Shown here: piece by piece, positions 16,893 through 25,183 of the stretch
How positions within the stretch are numbered: the first letter of the stretch is position 1
Layout of the letters: each line of letters opens with the position of its first letter
Source of the DNA: JBMNGG01 sp050949705
Lineage (GTDB): Bacteria; Bacillota; Thermosediminibacteria; Thermosediminibacterales; Tepidanaerobacteraceae
Assembly: GCA_050949705.1 (NCBI GenBank)
Contig: JBMNGG010000011.1
Location: 62,001 to 126,000 of the forward strand
DNA: 64,000 nucleotides
Direction of reading: 5' to 3'
Program-made: the position numbers and the translations under genes
Notes under the pieces: generated by a model
Databases searched by the model: none
What the model was told of the DNA's origin: nothing
What the model saw: only the letters and a program-made list of their open reading frames with translations

Positions 16893-19862
16893 TTGAGAAT
16901 TAACAACAATATTATGGCAATGAATACCCATCGCCAGTTGGGTATAAACCAGACGAACAGCTCTAAATCATTAGAAAAGCTATCCTCTGGTTTAAGAATT
17001 AACAGAGCTGGAGATGATGCAGCAGGATTAGCAATAAGTGAGAAGATGAGAGCACAGATAAGGGGATTAAATCAAGCATCGAGAAACGCGCAAGATGGTA
17101 TTTCTTTAATACAAACGGCAGAAGGGGCTTTACAAGAGACCTCGGCTATTTTGCAAAGAATGAGGGAGTTGGCTGTACAAGCGGCTAACAGCACAAATGC
17201 GGACGTTGACCGGGGCGAGATTCAAAACGAAATTAACAATCTCACGTCCGAGATTAACAGAATTGCAAACACTACTGAGTTTAACACAAAAAAACTATTA
17301 AATGGCGATATCGCTATAACTGAAGGCGATGGTACAGTTATTCAGCCAGATGATGTAAGTTATGGTGTAGGAATGGGCAATCTGGAGATAGGTCTGGATT
17401 CAAATATGGCACCAGGCAGTTATGTAATTGAAGCTAATAATATTGCTGGAACTGAAGAGATAATCGAACAGGCTTATAAAGTGTTAGAAGGCCAGAGTTT
17501 TGATGAGGCTCTTAAAGACGCAGGAACAAGTGTAGAAGCCTCTATTATTAAGTATGAAGGTACAGACAATGAAACTTTAACAACTGAGCTGGCTGAGGGC
17601 AGTTATAGAGTGGCTATTACCCAAGAAGAAAATGCAAAGGTAATAACAACATGTGAGGACGATGACGCTAATAAAGTCCTTGATGGTGATACAGCAGTTA
17701 CAATTCACAGTGAATCAGAATTAAGCGGTGAATATACAATTGAAGTATCTAAAGAAACAAAAAAAGATGTTACAGAGATTGATTCTGGTGGCATAAGTAA
17801 TATTGATGCAGCAAGTACAAATGTTGGTAATTACACCATATCCACAAAGGCTCAGGTGTCAGCCAATAATGATGTTGTTGTAGATGAAAAAGTTCTTTAC
17901 AATAGCGATGGCGATGGTGCAATAAAAGATATTACCATCGCTAGTGATTCAACTTTAAAAAGTACTGATGGTCTTAAAATAAAACTTGATCAGCTATCAG
18001 AAGCAGATACTTTCACAACAGCACATCTAAAATTACAGGGTATGACATTTAAGGTAGTTGATAAAGATCTTAAAGGCGAAGATGTTAGTATTACAGTTGT
18101 TAAAGCGACAGAAGCCGATGCTGGCACTACTGCATCGGTTGATGCAAATGGCAATATAACTGTTACTTTGGGGACTAATTCAGAAAATGAGATTGACGCT
18201 ACAAGGGAAGATGTTGCAAATGCCATTAATGATTCTGGAGTAAAATATTTCGTAACTGTCACTGTAAATGAAGATCCTTCAACTGCAGTAACCGAAGTTA
18301 CCGACCCGGTTAAATTTATTGACGGTAGTGGTGAACCTCAAACCACCTTTAAGTTTACTTTAGTTGACGATGAAGGTAAGGTTTTGAGTGGATGTGAAGC
18401 ACAGGCTTCATTCTCTGCTGCCTCCGGTTCAACCGAGATAAAATTGGGAGATATATCATTTACTGTCGATAATGCAAAAATGTTCGCAGGAGATACAGAT
18501 TTTAATGATAAAGAAATAGTACTAACCGTTAATAACTTAATCAGAGTAACAGACAGTCAAGGAAATTATGCTGAAACAACTCAGGTTGATGATGTGGAAA
18601 ATGAAGGAGAAAGTGCTGTTAAATTTGACTCATGGTTCAAGGCTAATGGCGAGGATGTAGATGCAGAATTTATTAATACAATAACGATGAATATTAACAC
18701 TAATGGTATTGGTGAAGGCGGATTCGTCCGTGGTAATACCTACTATATCACCGTGACCTCTACAGATAATTATAATGTTGAGTTAAAGGATAATGAAGGA
18801 ACAAAAGTAGGGGACAAACAATTCACCAATGCTGATTTAACAGATCCCAATAAGTTTAAGAATATTGATCTTGGTTATGGTTTATTTGTCGACTTAGACA
18901 GAGATAAATTAAGTAATATGGGTGATAAGGTAACATCGGAAATTTCTTTTACTGTAGGCACAGAAGAAAACTCATTAGTAGCACGGCTCCAATATGCCAA
19001 CGGAACAGAGGTTGAGGATACAAAGGGCTTTGCATTGGATAATTCGGGTTATGTTGATCTGGGAAAGGGTTTAACATTTAACTATGATGCTGAAAAAGTG
19101 ACGGAAGGTAACCACTATTTCTCTATTGGTGAATTTGATGTCACTATAGAGCAAGCCGGTGAGGATAAGTTTGTATTAACACTTACTAATGCCGATGGTG
19201 AAAAAATAGGTGATGATGTAGAAATTGACTTCAATGGTATTAGCCCGGGTTCACCATTTGAAGCAAACTTTGGTGACACGACTCTAGTCCTAGATGTATT
19301 TAATTACATTCAAGATGGAGAGAAGACTACCTTTGAAGTTACAGCTGAAATCGGAGACAAATCCTTAACCATGCAAATCGGTGCGAACTATGGTCAAAGC
19401 ATGAATATAGATGTTAGTGACATGAGAACCTCTGCCATAGGTATTAGCGGAGGCGAAGATAAAAAAGCAGCTACAGTTAAAGCTAAATCAGGTGCTGTAG
19501 CCACCTATACAGATACGAAAGTGGTAACTGATGGAACTACGAACAAAGGTGTAGAATATGCACTTGATGTAACTACACATGAGAAAGCTTCAGCAGCTGT
19601 CGATGTGCTAAATGATGCCATAGAAAAGGTATCTGGTGAACGTTCCAAATTAGGTTCTTTCCAAAACAGGTTAGAGCATACTATCAGCAATTTGGGAACA
19701 TCAGCTGAAAACCTACAAGCTGCCGAATCCCGTATTCGCGATGTAGACATGGCAGCTGAAATGATGCAGTTTACTAAGAACAATATCCTTCAGCAAGCTG
19801 CGACAGCTATGTTGGCACAAGCAAATATGGCACCACAAACTGTATTGCAACTATTAGGATAA
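16893..19862 (+). CDS. fliC: Flagellin with very large variable domain
   Basis: The filament protein, 989 aa against a usual 270-500. The N-terminal D0/D1 region (MRINNNIMAMNTHRQLG..., SSGLRINRAGDDAAGLAIS, LIQTAEGALQETSAILQRMRELAVQAAN) and C-terminal D1/D0 region (AIEKVSGERSKLGSFQNRL, SAENLQAAESRIRDVDMA, ILQQAATAMLAQANMAPQTVLQLLG) are canonical. Between them about 700 residues form an acidic, beta-rich surface-exposed insert with no domain I can name. TTG 16893 is the start, with AAGGAGG 8 nt upstream. A frame open from 16848 is unsupported. No secretion signal is expected, since export goes through the flagellar apparatus. No fliS or fliD is adjacent. Confidence 0.96.
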   Translation: MRINNNIMAMNTHRQLGINQTNSSKSLEKLSSGLRINRAGDDAAGLAISEKMRAQIRGLNQASRNAQDGISLIQTAEGALQETSAILQRMRELAVQAANSTNADVDRGEIQNEINNLTSEINRIANTTEFNTKKLLNGDIAITEGDGTVIQPDDVSYGVGMGNLEIGLDSNMAPGSYVIEANNIAGTEEIIEQAYKVLEGQSFDEALKDAGTSVEASIIKYEGTDNETLTTELAEGSYRVAITQEENAKVITTCEDDDANKVLDGDTAVTIHSESELSGEYTIEVSKETKKDVTEIDSGGISNIDAASTNVGNYTISTKAQVSANNDVVVDEKVLYNSDGDGAIKDITIASDSTLKSTDGLKIKLDQLSEADTFTTAHLKLQGMTFKVVDKDLKGEDVSITVVKATEADAGTTASVDANGNITVTLGTNSENEIDATREDVANAINDSGVKYFVTVTVNEDPSTAVTEVTDPVKFIDGSGEPQTTFKFTLVDDEGKVLSGCEAQASFSAASGSTEIKLGDISFTVDNAKMFAGDTDFNDKEIVLTVNNLIRVTDSQGNYAETTQVDDVENEGESAVKFDSWFKANGEDVDAEFINTITMNINTNGIGEGGFVRGNTYYITVTSTDNYNVELKDNEGTKVGDKQFTNADLTDPNKFKNIDLGYGLFVDLDRDKLSNMGDKVTSEISFTVGTEENSLVARLQYANGTEVEDTKGFALDNSGYVDLGKGLTFNYDAEKVTEGNHYFSIGEFDVTIEQAGEDKFVLTLTNADGEKIGDDVEIDFNGISPGSPFEANFGDTTLVLDVFNYIQDGEKTTFEVTAEIGDKSLTMQIGANYGQSMNIDVSDMRTSAIGISGGEDKKAATVKAKSGAVATYTDTKVVTDGTTNKGVEYALDVTTHEKASAAVDVLNDAIEKVSGERSKLGSFQNRLEHTISNLGTSAENLQAAESRIRDVDMAAEMMQFTKNNILQQAATAMLAQANMAPQTVLQLLG

Positions 19863-19880
19863 AAACCAAACCGAGTAGTG

Positions 19881-19933
19881 GGTGACAAAGGTGACAAGAG
19901 GAAGGTGACATGAGAACCGTCCCCTTGTCACCC
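19881..19933 (+). repeat. Dispersed palindromic repeat, copy 1
   Basis: GGTGACAAGAGGA near 19890 pairs at 12 of 13 positions with TCCCCTTGTCACC (19920-19932). The core AACCGTCCCCTTGTCACC (19915-19932) recurs exactly, inverted, at 22226-22243. A shorter 11-bp piece (GAACCGTCCCC) is at 63127-63137. It lies just after flagellin and might act as a terminator, though no T run follows. Confidence 0.7.
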
Positions 19934-20028
19934 TAGTTACCAAATCGACTCCTATATGATTTAACGGTTATTGAAGGAATTATTTCAATAATGAAGAAAT
20001 AAGGTGAATAAAGGTATATCTACAGGAG

Positions 20029-20961
20029 ATGATGATGGTGAGAATTTCTAGTAGGACCTTAGCGTATTTTTTTGCCATAATTCATACTTTAATAACTGGT
20101 CTTTCTTTTCTATTTACCAAAACAGCATTGACATTTGCTAACCCAATACACGTATTAGCTTTTCGCTTTACAGCTTCACTTATAGCTTTGATAGTCCCGA
20201 TTTTATTTCAAAAGATACATCTTAATTATACTGGTAAAGACCTACGCAAAGTTTTTGTTTTAGCCTTGATTTATCCTTTGGCTTTTTTTAGTTTCCAAAC
20301 TTTCGGTCTTGTTTATGCTACTTCTTCTGAAGGAGGGATTCTGCTCGCCACTACTCCAATTTTTACAATGATCTTAGCATCAATATTTTTTAATGAAAAA
20401 ACTACATTCCATCAAAAAGCATCAATTTTTCTTACGGTAATAGGGGTTATGTATATATTTATCATGACGGGAGTTGGTTTCGACTTTACAAAAGGCTTGG
20501 GTATAACCTTATTATTGCTTTCCGCTCTATCATCGGCGGGATACCATATACTAACTCGCGAAATAAGAAAACAGTTTTCTATTACTGAAATAAGTTTTAT
20601 GATGACATTATTGGGTTTTATTTTCTTTAATACCTTTTCTGTAATAGAACATTTTTTGAAAGGTAATATAAAGGAATTTTTTATGCCTCTTCAAAACACT
20701 GATTTTATTGTTTCCATCTTATATCTTGGAATTTTATCCTCATTGGTAACATCTTTGCTTAACAACTATATTCTTAGCAAGATAGAAGCATCAAAGGTCA
20801 GTGTATTTGGCAATCTTCGGACCGTTGTTACTATTTTTGCAGGAGTAATTATTTTAAAGGAAGAGTTATATGATTACCATATTATAGGGTCGCTAATGAT
20901 TGTTTTAGGTGTAATGGGGACTAATATCACAAAGCAGAAACAAAAAAAACATTACAGATGA
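20029..20961 (+). CDS. EamA/DMT-family permease
   Basis: A membrane transporter of about 310 aa with ten hydrophobic helices in two EamA repeats (about 12-145 and 160-300). Marks include FLFTKTALTFANPIHVLAFRF, ATSSEGGILLATTPIFTMILASIFFNEKTT near the end of the first repeat, and ILSKIEASKVSVFGNLRTVVTIFAGVIILKEEL in the second. The substrate cannot be deduced; relatives export amino acids or other small metabolites. Three ATG codons and a GTG (20029-20038) follow AGGAG, and ATG 20035 has the best spacing. It appears monocistronic. Confidence 0.88.
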   Translation: MMMVRISSRTLAYFFAIIHTLITGLSFLFTKTALTFANPIHVLAFRFTASLIALIVPILFQKIHLNYTGKDLRKVFVLALIYPLAFFSFQTFGLVYATSSEGGILLATTPIFTMILASIFFNEKTTFHQKASIFLTVIGVMYIFIMTGVGFDFTKGLGITLLLLSALSSAGYHILTREIRKQFSITEISFMMTLLGFIFFNTFSVIEHFLKGNIKEFFMPLQNTDFIVSILYLGILSSLVTSLLNNYILSKIEASKVSVFGNLRTVVTIFAGVIILKEELYDYHIIGSLMIVLGVMGTNITKQKQKKHYR

Positions 20962-21003
20962 GCAATGAGTAACATAGTTAATAAATTTGTAAACTAATAC
21001 CAA

Positions 21004-21031
21004 TTGAAATTATTACTCTAAGTGATATAAT
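21004..21031 (+). promoter_or_regulatory. Sigma-A promoter of the 6S RNA candidate
   Basis: TTGAAA (21004-21009), 16-bp spacer, perfect TATAAT (21026-21031). Predicted start of transcription is near 21038. Confidence 0.65.
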
Positions 21032-21037
21032 AATGAT

Positions 21038-21241
21038 ACAGAAATAATCAATTACATAGTCTGAGGTGTTGGTCAGCTTTTATTTTGAACCTACAGTGCA
21101 GCAACGGGAGTCCAATAGGGAATGAAGGATATCCAGCCCATAGTAAGACCAAAATGGCAGGGGAAGATAGAAACATTCATGCGGACACCCACCTATCGAG
21201 AGATAGGTGTCAAAATGGAAGTAACGGTACCTTGGATGAAA
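21038..21241 (+). ncRNA. ssrS: 6S RNA candidate
   Basis: The non-coding interval has a strong promoter upstream and a strong terminator downstream. It folds as a long rod. GUCUGAGGUGUUG (21060 onward) pairs with CGGUACCUUGGAU near 21225-21237 (several G-U pairs). A large asymmetric bubble follows, whose 3' strand carries a small hairpin (ACCTATC-GAGA-GATAGGT, 21191-21208). Next come GGGaGUCC/GGACaCCC (21107-21114 with 21183-21190), GAAUG/CAUUC and an apical hairpin GCCcAU/AUGGC. A closing stem, promoter-like bubble and terminal stem in about 185 nt is the 6S RNA architecture, which sequesters housekeeping RNA polymerase. The call rests on structure and size, not on a database match. Confidence 0.68.
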
Positions 21242-21251
21242 AATTGAATTT

Positions 21252-21290
21252 AAACCATAAGTGATTTACACTTATGGTTTTTATTTTTTT
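21252..21290 (+). terminator. Terminator of the 6S RNA candidate
   Basis: AAACCATAAGTG (21252-21263) pairs perfectly with CACTTATGGTTT (21269-21280), loop ATTTA, followed by TTATTTTTTT. Confidence 0.92.
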
Positions 21291-21377
21291 ATCTTTTTAT
21301 CTTTTTAAAAAAAACATACTACTTTTAATTTTAGTTAGATGATGATATCATTAAATCAATTAATGGAGGGGATGCAA

Positions 21378-22226
21378 ATGAAAAAGCTCTTAATGTTTTT
21401 GATGATTTTGATATTATTGCTACCTTCAGCGGTTTTGGCTAATGATATGAATGACAAGATCCAGATTCAAGGGGACGTAAAGGTACTAGCAAATGAAATT
21501 GTACGGGGCGATGCTGTAGCCATAATGGGAAATGTTATTGTTGATGGAAAAGTAATGGGTGATGTGGTGGCTTTAATGGGAGATGCCATAATAAATGGCG
21601 AAGTTATGGGTGATGTAACTACTATAGGTGGGCATGTTACTAGAAGTGACACCTCTAAAATCTACGGAAAAGTTACCCAAATAGGAGTAGGTGAAGGTTT
21701 CGGTCATATAACACGTAGCTTTACTAAACATTGGCCACGTTTTAGGCCTAATGTAAGTTATGCTTTCTCATCCATGTTTAATATGGCACGTTTTCTGGGG
21801 ACCATAGCATTATCCGCCCTTTGTATCATTCTGTTCCCAAACAGTGTTAAATTAGCGGCAAAAAATGTGGATGTACAACCCGGTCGAAAGGTTCTTATAG
21901 GTTTGTTGGCACTTCTATTAACACCTGTTGTCATTGTGCTTTTGATAATAACCTTGTTGGGGATTCCTCTAATTCCTATAGCAATTTTATTGCTAGCAGC
22001 TGCTGGGTTTTTCGGCTATATAGGTATTAGCATATATTTAGGCAGAAAATTAAATGAACAATTCCACATCAAGCCCAGCATTTTCATTGAGTATATCCTT
22101 GGCGCAGTGCTGTTGAGGCTATTGCATTTAATTCCCTTTGTGGGTTCTCTGGCATCTATTACAGTGTTGCTCTATTCTATTGGTATTACTACAGATACCC
22201 GTTTTGGAACAAAAATTACAGAGTAG
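21378..22226 (+). CDS. Exported bactofilin-like repeat protein with membrane domain
   Basis: A 282-aa protein with a signal peptide (MKKLLMFLMILILLLPSAVLA). Residues 25-95 carry short tandem repeats of the form VxGDVVAxMGDxxxxGxVxGDV (EIVRGDAVAIMGNVIVDGKVMG, DVVALMGDAIINGEVMGDVTTIGG), like the beta-helical repeats of polymer-forming (bactofilin-type) proteins. Three to four membrane helices follow (FLGTIALSALCIILF; VLIGLLALLLTPVVIVLLIITLLGIPLIPIAILLLAAAGFF; a final pair). ATG 21378 is preferred, since GGAGGGG ends 6 nt before it. Similar proteins are widespread in Firmicutes without a defined role; envelope stress or surface organisation is plausible but unproven. Confidence 0.75.
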   Translation: MKKLLMFLMILILLLPSAVLANDMNDKIQIQGDVKVLANEIVRGDAVAIMGNVIVDGKVMGDVVALMGDAIINGEVMGDVTTIGGHVTRSDTSKIYGKVTQIGVGEGFGHITRSFTKHWPRFRPNVSYAFSSMFNMARFLGTIALSALCIILFPNSVKLAAKNVDVQPGRKVLIGLLALLLTPVVIVLLIITLLGIPLIPIAILLLAAAGFFGYIGISIYLGRKLNEQFHIKPSIFIEYILGAVLLRLLHLIPFVGSLASITVLLYSIGITTDTRFGTKITE

Positions 22227-22243
22227 GTGACAAGGGGACGGTT
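22226..22243 (-). repeat. Dispersed palindromic repeat, copy 2
   Basis: GGTGACAAGGGGACGGTT, the exact reverse complement of 19915-19932. It starts at the last base of the preceding gene. Confidence 0.75.
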
Positions 22244-22249
22244 ATCTTG

Positions 22250-22300
22250 ACACCTCATTTTCGGAGATGGTATATGCCGTAAATGAGGTGTTTATTTATG
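22250..22300 (+). terminator. Terminator-like stem after the bactofilin-like gene
   Basis: ACACCTCATTT (22250-22260) pairs perfectly with AAATGAGGTGT (22281-22291), 20-nt loop, followed by TTATTTAT. Confidence 0.7.
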
Positions 22301-22457
22301 CCTGGAAAAGCAGTAGTGGGATTCACTATATAATGCTAAAAAGTATAAAAGTAGCAGATAGCTGCTGAAATTTTCTTTGGCATATTTTAGGCTATTGATT
22401 GTAAAAATAAGAGAAATATACTAAAATATGCTAAATGAGATATCGGAGGTGGGTTTC

Positions 22458-23237
22458 TTGGATGAACGGGCGTTAATTGCATTATTAATATCTAGTATTG
22501 CGGGTATGTCTACACTTTTAGGGGCTTTTGTAATATTTTTTACCAAATCTGATAGCAAAAAGATAGTGTCTTGTTCCCTTGGTTTTGCTGCCGGTGTTAT
22601 GATATCTGTATCATTTTCCGATCTTCTGCCTGAAGCCCAAAATTCTCTTACTGTTTATGGAGGGGAAAGACAGGGGGTAATATTTACCGTAATTTTTATG
22701 GTGGTAGGTTTAATTTTGGCTATGGCTATAGATCATTTTGTACCACATGATGAATATGATTCTGAGAAAGATGACAGACCTCATAAGAATCTTTATCGAG
22801 TGGGTTTTGTTTCAATGCTTGCCATGATGCTGCATAATTTTCCAGAGGGTATTGCAACTTTCATGGCTAGTTATAATGATCCTATACTTGGAGCTCGAAT
22901 AGCTGTAGCCATCGCTTTTCATAATATTCCTGAGGGGATTTCGGTAGCTATGCCCATATATTTTGCTATACAGAGTAGAAAGGCTGCTTTAAAATACACA
23001 TTTTTAGCAGGTTTCGCAGAACCTGTGGGAGCGTTATTGGCATTTCTCGTATTAAAACCTTTTATTAATGACCTTGTTTTAGGTGCCATCTTTGCTATTG
23101 TAGCGGGAATTATGATTCATATTAGTTTTGAAGAACTTATACCTACGTCAAGACAATACGGATATAGTAGAATTGCGCTACTGTCGGCTTTTGCGGGTAT
23201 TTGTATAATGCCCTTAAGCGGTGTAATATTTTTGTAA
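22458..23237 (+). CDS. ZIP-family metal transporter (ZupT-like)
   Basis: A divalent-metal uptake permease of about 259 aa with eight predicted helices. The metal-binding motifs are HNFPEG (helix 4) and HNIPEG (helix 5), typical of the ZupT/GufA branch; EELIP stands in a later helix. A short acidic/His loop (HFVPHDEYDSEKDDRPHKN) lies between helices 3 and 4. TTG 22458 is preferred because GGAGG lies 8 nt upstream; ATG 22428 has no ribosome-binding site. Zinc, iron or manganese are possible substrates. Confidence 0.92.
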   Translation: MDERALIALLISSIAGMSTLLGAFVIFFTKSDSKKIVSCSLGFAAGVMISVSFSDLLPEAQNSLTVYGGERQGVIFTVIFMVVGLILAMAIDHFVPHDEYDSEKDDRPHKNLYRVGFVSMLAMMLHNFPEGIATFMASYNDPILGARIAVAIAFHNIPEGISVAMPIYFAIQSRKAALKYTFLAGFAEPVGALLAFLVLKPFINDLVLGAIFAIVAGIMIHISFEELIPTSRQYGYSRIALLSAFAGICIMPLSGVIFL

Positions 23238-23313
23238 ATTACATTATGGAACAAATTAGATTTTCCAACGTCTAAAAGTTTAGAACAAACAATAATGGAG
23301 GAAGTGATTTTTT

Positions 23314-24849
23314 GTGAAACACAGAAATATTACTAGTCTAATCTTAGTAGGGGCATTATGCACAACTCTAGCAATTCCGACATTTGTGAAGGGAGAATTA
23401 AAACCATTACAATCAAAAGATTTACAAACTACATCTATTGGCTATGAAATAAAACACTGGTCTCGTCAATATATTGACCAATTGTTAGAAAACTATGATG
23501 TAGAATCAATTTTTTTTGAAAAAGATTTAAATGAGGCTATCAAAAAAGAAGATTTTCAAAATCTTGTTAAGCTGGTAATTGACAAAGACTATGATAGGTG
23601 CCCGGATACGACAAGCCGTGAAGCGGTTGTACATGAGCTTACAAAGTTATGGGCAGAAGAAACTGGCAAGGAGTTAAAGAATATCCCAGTTATTAAAATG
23701 CTAATTTATTCAGATACACATGAAATCGACCCGAAATATAGTCACAGTGTAACAGTTGCCTATATGTGCGATATAGCTAAGGGCAGGGGTGCAGGAGTCT
23801 TTGATCCAAAGTCAGATGTTACCTATGGCGAATTAGCAGCTTTAATAAATAATACAGTAAAAGCCATAGGAAAGGAGTTAAATACTGGTGAAAAACCTGT
23901 TGAAGAAGGAAGATTTGAGACTAGGGCAAGTTACAAGATAGAAGACGATAAGGTCGTTTTTGATTTCCAATTGATCAATCACTATCCTGAACAAAAACAG
24001 TTAAAGTTTGGTTCCGGCCAACAATTTGAGTTAATAATAACCAATGAAAAAGGGGAAGAAGTATACAGATACTCAGATGACAAAGTCTTTACTTTGGCCA
24101 TAGTATATAAAGACATTAATCCAGGTGAATCACTCAAGTGGCAAGATGAATGGGATATGAGAAATAAAGATGGAGAAAAGTTGGAATCAGGAAAATATAA
24201 AGCTGAAATCAGGGTTATTGCTATACAAGAAGATGATGATCAAAAAATCGATAAAAGCCAGTTGACAACAGTAGTGAGTTTTGTCCTAAATAATGAAAGC
24301 CAAGAACAAGAAATAAAAGATAAAAAAATTATTCAAGCAGATAAGGCAAAAGAAATTATTGAAGATATTGCTGATAAGGTAATAGGTGCCATAAGCCAAA
24401 AGGATGGCAAGCTAATTTCAGAGTTTGTTCATCCCGTAAAAGGTGTAAGGTTTACTCCCTATACACACGTTTCATTAGAAAATGATGTGGTTTTTAATAA
24501 AGAAGAAATAAGTGATTTTTTCACAAACCAAGAGTATTATCTATGGGGATATTACGATGGCATAGGCGAACCTATTTCTTTAACTCCAAGCCAATACTAT
24601 GATCGGTTCATATACTCAAAAGATTTTATGAACGTTGAAGAGGTCGGATACAATGAAGTTTTAAGCTACGGTAATATGCTAGAAAATCAGTTTGAAGTTT
24701 ATGATAATGCAATTGTAGTTGAATATTATTTCCCGGGAATTAGTCCTGATTTTGGTGGTATGGATTGGGAAAGCCTTCGTTTGGTATTTAAACAATATGG
24801 AGATTCTTGGTATTTAGTTGGAATAATACACAATCAATGGACGATATAA
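23314..24849 (+). CDS. Surface protein with SLH-type and BsuPI-type domains
   Basis: A 511-aa exported protein. The N-terminal segment (ITSLILVGALCTTLAIPTFVKG) is a signal peptide. Residues about 30-190 resemble S-layer-homology repeats (YSHSVTVAYMCDIAKGRGAGVFDPKSDVTYGELAALINNTV), which anchor proteins to pyruvylated cell-wall polymers. Residues about 195-325 resemble the BsuPI protease-inhibitor fold (YKIEDDKVVFDFQLINHYPEQKQLKFGSGQQFELIITNEKGEEVYRYSD, GESLKWQDEWD, SGKYKAEIRV). The last 165 residues are an unrecognised alpha/beta domain ending in YGDSWYLVGIIHNQWTI, like small extracellular adapter domains. The start is GTG 23314 after GGAGGAAG. It is monocistronic and ends at a terminator. 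Confidence 0.82.
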   Translation: MKHRNITSLILVGALCTTLAIPTFVKGELKPLQSKDLQTTSIGYEIKHWSRQYIDQLLENYDVESIFFEKDLNEAIKKEDFQNLVKLVIDKDYDRCPDTTSREAVVHELTKLWAEETGKELKNIPVIKMLIYSDTHEIDPKYSHSVTVAYMCDIAKGRGAGVFDPKSDVTYGELAALINNTVKAIGKELNTGEKPVEEGRFETRASYKIEDDKVVFDFQLINHYPEQKQLKFGSGQQFELIITNEKGEEVYRYSDDKVFTLAIVYKDINPGESLKWQDEWDMRNKDGEKLESGKYKAEIRVIAIQEDDDQKIDKSQLTTVVSFVLNNESQEQEIKDKKIIQADKAKEIIEDIADKVIGAISQKDGKLISEFVHPVKGVRFTPYTHVSLENDVVFNKEEISDFFTNQEYYLWGYYDGIGEPISLTPSQYYDRFIYSKDFMNVEEVGYNEVLSYGNMLENQFEVYDNAIVVEYYFPGISPDFGGMDWESLRLVFKQYGDSWYLVGIIHNQWTI

Positions 24850-24870
24850 TCAGATAATACATTAAAAATT

Positions 24871-24897
24871 GCCCCCTGATAATAGAAATCAGGGGGC
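24871..24897 (+). terminator. Terminator after the SLH/BsuPI gene
   Basis: GCCCCCTGAT (24871-24880) pairs perfectly with ATCAGGGGGC (24888-24897). The region resembles the stem at 61428-61454, so it seems to have been copied together with the adjacent gene remnant. Confidence 0.75.
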
Positions 24898-24978
24898 TTA
24901 ACATAATATCAGACCGGTATCTTTGTTTATATCACCATGCAGCCTTCCGTTTTTGTCAATATATTTACCATGGTTATA
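24898..24978 (-). pseudogene. Remnant of a DUF3298-type lipoprotein gene
   Basis: On the minus strand this reads GKYIDKNGRLHGDINKDTG, against GRYIDKDGRLHGDINKDTG in the lipoprotein encoded at 61492-62811. Nucleotide identity is high over about 65 bp, and flanking TTAACATAAT and a G/C hairpin are shared with the region around 61428-61470. It is a decayed partial duplicate with no start or full frame. Confidence 0.75.
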
Positions 24979-25035
24979 ATGATTTAGGCATTAAAAAAGA
25001 AATACAACAGATTTATACATAAAAAAAATCATTTT

Positions 25036-25065
25036 TCACCCATTTGGGTGATGTTTTTTTATATA
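25036..25065 (+). terminator. Terminator-like hairpin before the TPR gene
   Basis: TCACCC (25036-25041) pairs with GGGTGA (25046-25051), loop ATTT, followed by TGTTTTTTTAT. A similar hairpin occurs at 59549-59575 in front of the diguanylate cyclase. Confidence 0.5.
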
Positions 25066-25183
25066 TTTTTTTCTATACCATATTTTGACAATTACTGATA
25101 AATTACTTATTTTCTGTCAAAAATTAGCCAAAATAATTGAGCATGTCATAAAATATCATTTTACGTTTGACGGGGATGGAATC

